From assembly GCA_011524845.1 (NCBI GenBank), contig WTJL01000151.1, forward strand, positions 1-7,052: 7,052 bases of DNA, written 5' to 3'. A program made the position numbers and the translations under genes. This DNA is from Flavobacteriales bacterium (GTDB lineage: Bacteria; Bacteroidota; Bacteroidia; Flavobacteriales_D; Sanyastnellaceae). Below, piece after piece: positions 1 through 6,839 of the stretch. The notes under the pieces are model-generated. The model was not told where the DNA came from. It did not search any database and saw only the letters and a list, made by a program, of their open reading frames with translations. Numbering within the stretch: the stretch's first letter is position 1; every line of letters starts with the position of its first letter.

Positions 1-118
1 AGTACAACGTGACCACATCGTCCTGTGTGGGGAAGGCAGGTTCAGTCCAAATGATCTGCGCCTGAACGGAGGAGGTGCCCACCAAGGCAACCAAGAGAAG
101 GAGGGAAGTGAATCGCAT
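1..118 (-). CDS. Secreted protein, N-terminal fragment (possible extracellular starch-active enzyme)
   Basis: Only the first 39 codons are present; the gene runs off the left edge. It starts with ATG (minus strand, 118) and reads MRFTSLLLLVALVG, then SSVQA and QIIWTEPAFPTQDDVVTLY. Residues 1-20 form a clear Sec signal peptide: basic n-region, leucine-rich core and a likely cut after VQA at residue 20. The mature start, with its 'EPAFPT..D.VTLY' pattern, resembles the leading beta-sandwich of Bacteroidota alpha-amylase-family and other exported proteins, but this is recalled, not searched. The start lies 11 bases after the stop of the upstream regulator on the same strand, so the two may be cotranscribed. 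A role in outer starch or maltodextrin breakdown is inferred mainly from the maltose genes nearby. No Shine-Dalgarno sequence is visible. An unrelated secreted protein is possible. Confidence 0.7.
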   Translation of the reverse strand, partial: MRFTSLLLLVALVGTSSVQAQIIWTEPAFPTQDDVVTLY

Positions 119-129
119 GGGTCGTGGGG

Positions 130-864
130 TCAGGAATCGGTCGTGGTCAAATTGGCGTCAAACGTGAACAATTGGGCGGGTTTGTGGAGCACGCCTTCTT
201 CCTTTTCGTCGAGCGGAACCACATGGTCCATGCGCTTCACGTTCTTGCGGAAATTTCTCTTGTCCAGCTTTTTATCAAGTACTATCTCGTGCAGAGATTG
301 AAGTTGTCGTAGGGTAAATTTCTTTGGGAGCATCTCAAATCCAATGTGTTTGGACTCCAGTTGCTCGCGCAGGGTCGTCAAGGCCAAGGAGGCAATGTCG
401 TCGTGGTCGAAGGCCAAATCGGGCAAGCCATCCACATCCGTCCACTCGGCCTCGCCCGCGAAGGAGGAAGGGGTGGGTTCGTGGTCGTGCAGCGACACCA
501 GTCCAAAATAGGCGACGGTCATCACCCGGTTTTCTGGATGCTCGCGAAACGTGCGGAGCCATTGTTGGTCTTTGAGGCCCTTGACCCGTTCAGGATCTCC
601 AAAGGCGTGGAACTGCTTCAGGTACACGTCGTGCAGTCCAGTCAATTCGTGAAGGACGCGGCCTGCCGCGCTGTCGAGGGATTCGCTGTCGTTCACGAAA
701 TCGCCCGGCAGCGCCATCTGCAACTCAGCTTCAGAAATGGGGCCGCACTGTGCCGTTTTTTGACGGATCAACAGCAACTTCAGCGCTTCTCCATCGAAGC
801 CAAACAACGCACAGTCGACACTCACATCCATTTCGAAGAGAAAATTGCGGGATTGGGAGGGCAA
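130..864 (-). CDS. NrtR/AraR-type Nudix-winged-helix transcriptional regulator
   Basis: This 244-residue protein has a Nudix-fold sensor domain (about residues 12-165) and a C-terminal winged-helix DNA-binding domain (about 176-237). Motifs such as AFDH (151-154), LPKKFTLRQLQ and LDKRNFRK (200-207) are typical of Bacteroidota NrtR-family sugar regulators. The Nudix box at 52-77 is degenerate. The usual GG is GD, and REUXEE reads RVLHEL, so two of the metal-binding glutamates are missing. It is therefore probably a ligand sensor, not a hydrolase. In the family, AraR and XylR sense sugars. Here the ligand is likely linked to maltose or glycolysis, by inference from the divergent operon. The start drawn is TTG at 864, with an AAGGG seven bases upstream; ATG at 831 (Met12) is the alternative. 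The last codons contain a repeat that may be an operator for the next gene. Confidence 0.9.
   Translation of the reverse strand: MPSQSRNFLFEMDVSVDCALFGFDGEALKLLLIRQKTAQCGPISEAELQMALPGDFVNDSESLDSAAGRVLHELTGLHDVYLKQFHAFGDPERVKGLKDQQWLRTFREHPENRVMTVAYFGLVSLHDHEPTPSSFAGEAEWTDVDGLPDLAFDHDDIASLALTTLREQLESKHIGFEMLPKKFTLRQLQSLHEIVLDKKLDKRNFRKNVKRMDHVVPLDEKEEGVLHKPAQLFTFDANLTTTDS
148..164 (-). promoter_or_regulatory. Candidate operator copy 1, inside the 3' end of the regulator gene
   Basis: On the minus strand this reads cgtttgacgccaatttg. It matches the element upstream of pfkA (944-960, plus strand) at 16 of 17 positions. It lies 29 bases upstream of the secreted-protein ATG and points toward it, as the other copy points toward pfkA. 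It also encodes T-F-D-A-N-L of the regulator, so some of its bases are fixed by coding. Operator function is inferred from the repeat and its position; binding by the encoded regulator is a guess. Confidence 0.45.
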
Positions 865-873
865 GATACACCC

Positions 874-886
874 TTGGTGTCAATCG
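874..886 (-). promoter_or_regulatory. Candidate operator copy 3 (weak), facing the regulator gene
   Basis: The minus strand reads cgattgacaccaa, which agrees with copy 1 (cgtttgacgccaa) at 11 of 13 positions. It lies just upstream of the regulator's TTG start, or about 40 bases upstream of the alternative ATG at 831. The second placement resembles the other copies' distances to their genes. It could mediate autoregulation. The match is short and may be chance. Confidence 0.25.
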
Positions 887-943
887 TACACTTATTCTGT
901 CCACACAGACCAAAACTTGCCCACAACGTTCGGAAATACGCGT

Positions 944-963
944 CGTTTGACGCAAATTTGCGT
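944..963 (+). promoter_or_regulatory. Candidate operator copy 2 with 14-base palindrome, upstream of pfkA
   Basis: Positions 944-960 read cgtttgacgcaaatttg, the same element found upstream of the secreted-protein gene with one difference. Overlapping it, 950-963 is the perfect palindrome acgcaaatttgcgt, a plausible dimer-binding site. The element ends 43 bases before the pfkA ATG. A second small inverted repeat, cgtc-gttt-gacg, spans 941-952. The natural candidate ligand is the divergently encoded Nudix regulator; a LacI-type repressor encoded elsewhere could also use such a site. Confidence 0.5.
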
Positions 964-986
964 GCCCTCAACGCGGGCCTCTTTTG
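957..986 (+). promoter_or_regulatory. Possible pfkA-operon promoter (weak match)
   Basis: TTTG at 957-960 is followed after 18 bases by ctctTTTG at 979-986. The Bacteroidota consensus is TTTG, about 19 bases, then TAnnTTTG. The -7 box lacks the TA, so the match is poor. If used, transcription would begin near 990 with a very short leader before the ATG at 1004, and the palindrome would overlap the -33 element, which would suit repression. Confidence 0.2.
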
Positions 987-1003
987 CGACGAGTACACAC
1001 TTC

Positions 1004-1975
1004 ATGAAAAAAATCGCCGTCCTTACCTCTGGGGGAGATGCCCCAGGAATGAATGCAGCCATCCGTGCTGTGGTCCGCACAGCCGTGTTTCACGACATGG
1101 AAGTGGTGGGGGTGTTTCAAGGCTACCAAGGCCTGATCGACGGAGACTTCAAGCGTTTGCACGTCCGCTCGGTGGCCAAAATTCTAGGCCGAGGCGGCAC
1201 CATCTTGAAATCTGCTCGGTGCATGGACTTCCACGAAGCGGAAGGCCGCAAGCGGGCCCACGTCAACCTCGTCGAGGCGGGAGTGGAAGGCCTTGTCGTC
1301 ATCGGTGGAAACGGCACCTTCACAGGGGCCATGAAGTTTGGCCGAGAGACGGGCTTCCCTGTCGTGGGCCTTCCAGGCACCATTGACAACGATTTGAGCG
1401 GCTCCGATTCCACCATTGGGTTTGACACGGCCATCAACACGGTCGTGGACGCCGTGGACAAGATTCGCGACACTGCAGACAGCCACAACCGGTTGTTCTT
1501 CGTCGAGGTCATGGGCCGCGACAGCGGCTTCATTGCCCTGAAGTCTGGCATCGCGACAGGCGCCGTGGCGGTCATGACCCCTGAAATGGGCATGAGCATT
1601 GAGGACCTCGTCGCTGTCCTCCAAGCCGGTGAACAAAGCAACAAAACGAGCAGCATCGTGATTGTCGCGGAGGGCGACCCCAACGGGGGAGCCTACGAAA
1701 TTGCCAAGCGTGTCAAGGAAAAGACCGACAGCTACGAGACCCGCATCACCGTCCTCGGCCACCTGCAGCGGGGTGGAAGCCCATCGTGCTTCGACCGCGT
1801 GCTTGCCTCCCGATTGGGGGTGGCGGCAGTGGAGGCACTGCGCCAAGGACACCACGACGTCATGGCTGGCGTCATCGACGACAAAATTGAGCTGACGCCA
1901 TTCGATTTGGCCATCGGCACCAAGAGTTCCATCAACGAAGACGAAGTGCGCATTGCCCGCATTTTGTCGATTTAA
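1004..1975 (+). CDS. pfkA: 6-phosphofructokinase, ATP-type (PfkA)
   Basis: This 323-residue protein has the normal length for bacterial PfkA and would phosphorylate fructose 6-phosphate to fructose 1,6-bisphosphate in the cytoplasm. Visible motifs are GGDAPGMNAAIR (10-21, nucleotide-binding loop), PGTIDND (124-130, with catalytic Asp128, equal to E. coli Asp127), TIGFDTA (137-143), MGRDSG (170-175) and GHLQRGGSP with FDRVLASRLG near the C-terminus (sugar-phosphate site). Arg21 and Arg25, which match effector-site arginines of E. coli PfkA, are present. Gly104 is kept, which favours ATP over pyrophosphate. The neighbouring residue is unusual: Asn103 stands where the metal-binding Asp103 of GGDG normally is. 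The ATG at 1004 gives the canonical MKKIAVLTSGGD start; the frame is open upstream to 845 but those codons resemble nothing. It is the first gene of the operon. Confidence 0.95.
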   Translation: MKKIAVLTSGGDAPGMNAAIRAVVRTAVFHDMEVVGVFQGYQGLIDGDFKRLHVRSVAKILGRGGTILKSARCMDFHEAEGRKRAHVNLVEAGVEGLVVIGGNGTFTGAMKFGRETGFPVVGLPGTIDNDLSGSDSTIGFDTAINTVVDAVDKIRDTADSHNRLFFVEVMGRDSGFIALKSGIATGAVAVMTPEMGMSIEDLVAVLQAGEQSNKTSSIVIVAEGDPNGGAYEIAKRVKEKTDSYETRITVLGHLQRGGSPSCFDRVLASRLGVAAVEALRQGHHDVMAGVIDDKIELTPFDLAIGTKSSINEDEVRIARILSI

Positions 1976-3013
<1,038 letters not shown>

Positions 3014-3022
3014 GACGGAGTC

Positions 3023-3886
3023 GTGAAGATTCTGATTGCCGACAGCGGTTCAACCAAATGCGATTGGTTGGCCATCACGGAGCATGGCCAAGAGCTCGGA
3101 GAGTTCCACACCATGGGGTTCAACCCGTACTTCCACGATGCCGACCTCGTCGAGCGGGAAATGCGCAACAATTCGCAGGCCATGGCCATGGCGGATTCGG
3201 TCGACCGCGTGTACTTCTACGGCGCAGGATCGAGTTCACCTGAGTTGTGTGCCGTCATTGCCGAGGGACTTCGCCGGGTCTTCCCCGGAGCCTTGGTGCA
3301 TGTGGGGCACGACTTGGACGGCGCGGCCTACAGCACCTACACAGGGGAGCCTGCCGTGACCTGCATTCTCGGAACGGGCAGCAACAGCTGCATGTTTGAC
3401 GGTGAAGTGGTCCGAGAGGAGGTTCCTGCGTTGGCCTACATTCTGGGCGACGAAGGGAGCGGTTCTTGGTTTGGGAAAAAGCTGTTGGCGTCCTTTCTCT
3501 ACCACAAGCTTCCTCAAGCCATTCACGACGATTTTGCAGAGCAGTACGGCCTCGACAAATTGTCCATCACCAAGCGGGTGTACCAAGAGCCCAACGCCAA
3601 CGTGTTCCTTGCAAGCTTCATGACGTTCCTTGGACGTCACAAGACCGACCCCTTTGTGTTGGAGTGGCTCGACGAAGGATTCAAAGCGTTCTTGGACGTT
3701 CATGTGGCGTGCTTTGAAGGGGCCCAAGACATGCCCGTTCACTTTGTGGGCAGCGTGGCGTACCATTTCCAAGAGGCCCTCAAAAAAGCGTGTGCGGACC
3801 GGGGCTACCGTGTGGGCAACATCATCAAAAAGCCCATTGACGGTCTGGCGCAATACCACGTGCAATTCATCCTCCAAACCACTTGA
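3023..3886 (+). CDS. BadF/BadG/BcrA/BcrD-family sugar kinase (N-acetylglucosamine kinase-like, possible glucokinase)
   Basis: This 287-residue protein is a one-domain-pair member of the ASKHA (actin/hexokinase) fold. The first phosphate loop is DSGSTKCDW (7-15), the second is GTGSNS (117-122), and GDEGSGSWFG (142-151) is the family's conserved adenosine-side motif. Asp97 in HDLDGAA is the likely catalytic base. Such proteins are usually annotated as N-acetylglucosamine kinases. Here the next genes are pgmB and maltose phosphorylase, which releases free glucose, so glucose is a reasonable substrate; that is inference. The start is GTG at 3023, nine bases after the gap stop. It is the first start codon after an in-frame TAA, and gives MKILIADSGSTK. 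A GGAG lies only two bases before it, too close for a good ribosome-binding site. The stop is two bases before pgmB. Confidence 0.85.
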   Translation: MKILIADSGSTKCDWLAITEHGQELGEFHTMGFNPYFHDADLVEREMRNNSQAMAMADSVDRVYFYGAGSSSPELCAVIAEGLRRVFPGALVHVGHDLDGAAYSTYTGEPAVTCILGTGSNSCMFDGEVVREEVPALAYILGDEGSGSWFGKKLLASFLYHKLPQAIHDDFAEQYGLDKLSITKRVYQEPNANVFLASFMTFLGRHKTDPFVLEWLDEGFKAFLDVHVACFEGAQDMPVHFVGSVAYHFQEALKKACADRGYRVGNIIKKPIDGLAQYHVQFILQTT

Positions 3887-3888
3887 CC

Positions 3889-4545
3889 ATGGGACTTAAA
3901 GCATGCTTGTTTGACATGGACGGTGTCATTGTCGACTCGGCCGTGCACCATTTTGTGGCGTGGAAGAGGTTGGCCGATGAACTGAGCATTTCCTTCACCG
4001 AAGAGGACAACCATGCGCTGAAAGGTTTGAGTCGGGTGGACAGCTTGGACCACATTCTCCGCATGGGGCACTTGCACTTGGACGAGAAGACCAAGGTCAA
4101 GTTGATGGACCAAAAAAACGCGTGGTACTTGGACTTGATTCAAGGCATGCGAGAAGAAGACATTCTGCCAGGTGCCAAAGAGCTCATCGAGTCGTTGGTG
4201 GCGGAAGGCATCCGCGTGGGATTGGGCAGTTCAAGCAGAAACGCCCAGCTCATTCTCGACAACGTCGGATTGACTCCGCTGTTCGACACGGTGGTGGATG
4301 GAAACCACATCACCTTGAGCAAGCCCGATCCTGAGGTGTTCTTGAAAGGGGCTGCGGCCCTTGGCATTGATCCCCGTGAGATTGTCGTGTTCGAGGATGC
4401 TGCCTCTGGTGTGAAAGCGGCCAAAACCGGAGGGTTTTTTGCGGTCGGGGTCGGAGAAGAAGAGCAACTTTCAGAAGCCGACAAGGTGGTGCCTGATTTG
4501 TCTGGCTTGACTGTGGACCGACTGCGAACTTGGATGAGCGCTTGA
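3889..4545 (+). CDS. pgmB: Beta-phosphoglucomutase (HAD superfamily)
   Basis: This 218-residue enzyme converts beta-D-glucose 1-phosphate to glucose 6-phosphate, taking the product of maltose phosphorylase into glycolysis. It matches the Lactococcus lactis enzyme at nearly every catalytic position. FDMDG holds nucleophile Asp9 and acid/base Asp11; His21, Lys46 and Arg49 lie in the cap; GSSSRN (113-118) is the phosphate loop; Lys145 is in SKPDPE; and Glu169-Asp170 in VFED bind magnesium. This full agreement favours beta-PGM over a general sugar phosphatase. ATG at 3889 gives MGLKACLFDMDG and starts two bases after the kinase stop, so translation is probably coupled. A TTG at 3883 would overlap the kinase stop and add only two residues. 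A hairpin covers its stop codon. Confidence 0.93.
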   Translation: MGLKACLFDMDGVIVDSAVHHFVAWKRLADELSISFTEEDNHALKGLSRVDSLDHILRMGHLHLDEKTKVKLMDQKNAWYLDLIQGMREEDILPGAKELIESLVAEGIRVGLGSSSRNAQLILDNVGLTPLFDTVVDGNHITLSKPDPEVFLKGAAALGIDPREIVVFEDAASGVKAAKTGGFFAVGVGEEEQLSEADKVVPDLSGLTVDRLRTWMSA

Positions 4546-4563
4546 GTTTCTCGACGCAAGCGC
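4538..4563 (+). other. Seven-base-pair hairpin across the pgmB stop codon
   Basis: The arms gcgcttg (4538-4544) and caagcgc (4557-4563) are perfect complements around a 12-base loop. The pgmB TGA (4543-4545) lies at the edge of the left arm. No T-run follows, so an intrinsic terminator is unlikely. It could set a 3' end by processing, or separate the stability of the upstream and phosphorylase parts of the message. Confidence 0.35.
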
Positions 4564-4586
4564 CTCCCAACGACATCTGAAACAAC

Positions 4587-6809
4587 ATGAACCGTTACTT
4601 GACGTCTGAAGCTTGGCGTGTGGTGGAAAAGGGATTCAATCCCGCCAACATGCGCAGTTCTGAGAGCATTTTTTCCATTGGCAACGGTCGGTTTGGCCAG
4701 CGCGCCAACCACGAGGAAGGCTATTCTGGAGACCACATGTTGGGAAGCTACGTCGGAGGGGTGTATTACCCTGATCGAACGAAAGTGGGCTGGTGGAAGA
4801 ATGGGTATCCCGAGTACTTCGCCAAGGTTCTCAATGCCACCAACTGGACGGGCATCGGAGTTCAAGTGAATGGCCAAACCCTGGACTTGGCCACGGCCAC
4901 AGAGGTGAATGGGTTCGAGCGGGTGCTGGACATGAAGCACGGCGTGTTGCAGCGCACCTGTGAGGTGACACTTGCAGACGGCGCACGGGTTCGCCTCGAG
5001 ACCGAACGGTTTGTCAGCATGGCCTCTCCCAACCGAGCGGCGGTTCGCCTGACGGTTACCCCAATTCAAGGAGTGAACGGCCTGGATGTCTCGCCCACCT
5101 TGGACGGTGGAATCACCAACGAGGACACCAACTGGGACGATGCCTTCTGGCGCCACGACGACCACCAATCCGACGCTGCACATGGAACGTCCGTGTTGGT
5201 GAACACCACAGAAAAAACAGCGTTCACAGTGGGGACGGCTCAGGCCGTGAGTTGCGATGGGGCCACGTGGTCCGTTCAGGATGGAGACAAGCGAACAGCG
5301 CTGCACGCCTCACACGACGGGACGCACCCGGTGACCGTCACCAAATTCGTGGGCCTCGTCAGCTCCTTGCACGTGGATGCAGGGGGATGTGCGGAAGAGG
5401 CCTTGCGTGAGGCAGAAGCTGGCAGAACGGCCGGGTACGAAGCCGAACGACGCGCCCACGCTGAGGCTTGGGAGGACATTTGGGCGTTGGGAGACATCGA
5501 GATCGAAGGCGATGTGGAGGCCCAGCAAGCCATCCGCTTCAACATTTTCCACCTGAACCAAACCTACCGTGGGGACGACGCTCGTCTCAATGTTGGCCCC
5601 AAAGGCTTCACAGGTGAGAAATACGGTGGCGCCTCGTATTGGGACACCGAAGCGTACTGTCTGCCCTTTTTCTTGGCCACACATCCACCGCATGTGGCGG
5701 AACAGCTGCTGCGGTACCGCTTCAACCAATTGGGCAAGGCCATTGAAAATGCCGAGAAGTTGGGCTTCCAAGATGGGGCAGCGCTCTATCCCATGGTGAC
5801 CATGAACGGGGAGGAGTGCCACAACGAATGGGAAATCACGTTCGAAGAGATCCACCGGAACGGTGCGATGGTGCTGGCCCTGCGCAACTTTGCAGAATAC
5901 ACCGGCGACGATGCGTACCTCAAGCAAGAGGGGGTTGAGGTTGCGGTGGCCGTTGCGCGCTTTTGGGCCCAACGGGTGCACTGGTCGTCCCACCGAAATG
6001 CCTTCGTCATGTTGGGGGTGACTGGACCCAACGAGTACGAGAACAACGTCAACAACAACTGGTACACCAACTACCTGGCCGCGTGGTGCTTGACATACGC
6101 GGCAGATTTGGTGGGCAAGTTTGGCCACGGTGCATCGCAGGACGAGTGCGACGAGTGGATGCGCATCGCCGACGGCATGTGTTTGCCTCAGCAGGAAGGG
6201 ACGCAGGTCCGTCTTCAACAGGACGGTTTCCTCGACAAAGACTTGCAGCCAGCAGCCGCGCTTCCTGAAGCGCAACGCCCCATCAACCAAGTGTGGTCGT
6301 GGGATCGGATTCTTCGCTCGTGCTTCATCAAGCAAGCAGACGTGCTTCAAGGATTTTATTTCTTCCCCGACGATTTTTCAAAAGAAGAGCTCGAAGCCAA
6401 TTTCGATTTCTACGAGCCCATGACGGTGCACGAAAGCAGCTTGTCCCCATGTGTGCACAGCATTTTGGCCGCGCAATTGGGCAGGGAGGACAAGGCGGTG
6501 GAGATGTACTTGCGCACCGCCCGACTGGACTTGGACGATTACAACGCTGAAGCCTATCAGGGCCTGCACATCACTTCCATGGCGGGCACTTGGATGAGTG
6601 TCGTGGAAGGGTTTGGTGGTTTCCGGGTGCGTGACGGTGTGCCCCATTTCAACACCATGTTGCCCTCGTCATGGACGTCGTATGCGTTCAAGTTGAGGTT
6701 CCGCGACCGCACCTTGGAGGTTCGGGTGGCCCAAGAAGGTGCCTCCGTCAAACGCTTGCATGGCGAGCCCTTGATCGTGAGCGTCAACGGAACGCGCCAA
6801 GACATCTGA
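4587..6809 (+). CDS. Glycoside hydrolase family 65 phosphorylase, probable maltose phosphorylase
   Basis: This 740-residue cytoplasmic enzyme has the usual GH65 length. It would cleave maltose with phosphate to glucose and beta-glucose 1-phosphate. The order is an N-terminal beta-sandwich (about 1-270), a helical linker, an (alpha/alpha)6 barrel (about 330-660) and a small C-terminal beta domain. Seen in the barrel are WDTE (352-355), the general acid Glu483 in GPNEY (GPDEY in many relatives), HESSLS (615-620, phosphate side) and HITSMAGTW (661-669). The loop HNEWEITFE (412-420) matches the one that sets maltose preference in Lactobacillus maltose phosphorylase; trehalose and kojibiose enzymes differ there. 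No signal peptide is present, as expected for a phosphorylase. ATG at 4587 follows an A-rich leader without Shine-Dalgarno. Having pgmB just upstream strongly supports this role (mapA in lactobacilli). Activity on another alpha-glucobiose cannot be excluded. Confidence 0.92.
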   Translation: MNRYLTSEAWRVVEKGFNPANMRSSESIFSIGNGRFGQRANHEEGYSGDHMLGSYVGGVYYPDRTKVGWWKNGYPEYFAKVLNATNWTGIGVQVNGQTLDLATATEVNGFERVLDMKHGVLQRTCEVTLADGARVRLETERFVSMASPNRAAVRLTVTPIQGVNGLDVSPTLDGGITNEDTNWDDAFWRHDDHQSDAAHGTSVLVNTTEKTAFTVGTAQAVSCDGATWSVQDGDKRTALHASHDGTHPVTVTKFVGLVSSLHVDAGGCAEEALREAEAGRTAGYEAERRAHAEAWEDIWALGDIEIEGDVEAQQAIRFNIFHLNQTYRGDDARLNVGPKGFTGEKYGGASYWDTEAYCLPFFLATHPPHVAEQLLRYRFNQLGKAIENAEKLGFQDGAALYPMVTMNGEECHNEWEITFEEIHRNGAMVLALRNFAEYTGDDAYLKQEGVEVAVAVARFWAQRVHWSSHRNAFVMLGVTGPNEYENNVNNNWYTNYLAAWCLTYAADLVGKFGHGASQDECDEWMRIADGMCLPQQEGTQVRLQQDGFLDKDLQPAAALPEAQRPINQVWSWDRILRSCFIKQADVLQGFYFFPDDFSKEELEANFDFYEPMTVHESSLSPCVHSILAAQLGREDKAVEMYLRTARLDLDDYNAEAYQGLHITSMAGTWMSVVEGFGGFRVRDGVPHFNTMLPSSWTSYAFKLRFRDRTLEVRVAQEGASVKRLHGEPLIVSVNGTRQDI

Positions 6810-6812
6810 GTC

Positions 6813-6839
6813 GCCGTCAATCGGCCCAACTGCTGTTGG
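6813..6839. terminator. Two adjacent small hairpins at the convergent gene ends
   Basis: Arms gccg (6813-6816) and cggc (6822-6825) enclose a five-base loop. Directly after them, ccaac (6826-6830) and gttgg (6835-6839) enclose tgct. They lie where the phosphorylase message ends and overlap the last codons of the opposing gene. There is no T-run on either strand, so intrinsic termination is weakly supported; they may be chance or mRNA 3'-end structure. Confidence 0.2.

Larger units (their letters stand above)
865..1003. promoter_or_regulatory. Divergent control region between regulator and pfkA operon
   Basis: These 139 bases separate two divergently transcribed genes, so they should hold both promoters. 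They contain a 14-base perfect palindrome (950-963), the 17-base element shared with the region upstream of the secreted-protein gene (944-960), and a weaker copy facing the regulator (874-886). On the minus strand, AAgtTTTG (about 910-917) matches the Bacteroidota -7 box TAnnTTTG except at its first base and could serve the regulator, but no good -33 TTTG is spaced correctly. The region is more AT-rich than the flanking genes. No riboswitch-like fold was evident by eye. Confidence 0.6.

Noticed and set aside
886..1000. Repeated gtacac at about 886-891 and 993-998 in the control region
   Set aside because: It is a six-base repeat with no further similarity around it and can easily occur by chance.
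845..1003. Upstream extension of pfkA in the same frame
   Set aside because: The added residues match nothing, cover the divergent control region, and the canonical PfkA start MKKIAVLTSGGD begins at 1004.
346..1386. Long plus-strand open frame (346 codons) across the regulator and the start of pfkA
   Set aside because: It lies antisense to the regulator and out of frame with pfkA, both of which have strong family motifs; its translation shows no recognisable domain. It is a by-product of high GC.
3883..3888. TTG start for pgmB, two codons before the ATG
   Set aside because: ATG at 3889 gives the usual beta-PGM start and aligns catalytic residues with the family numbering; TTG would overlap the kinase stop for no gain.
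4140..5306. Long minus-strand open frame (388 codons) opposite pgmB and the phosphorylase start
   Set aside because: It is antisense to conserved coding sequence, spans a gene boundary and has no plausible domain.
5310..6350. Long minus-strand open frame (346 codons) opposite the phosphorylase barrel
   Set aside because: It is antisense to the catalytic region of a well-matched GH65 enzyme; it reflects codon bias only.
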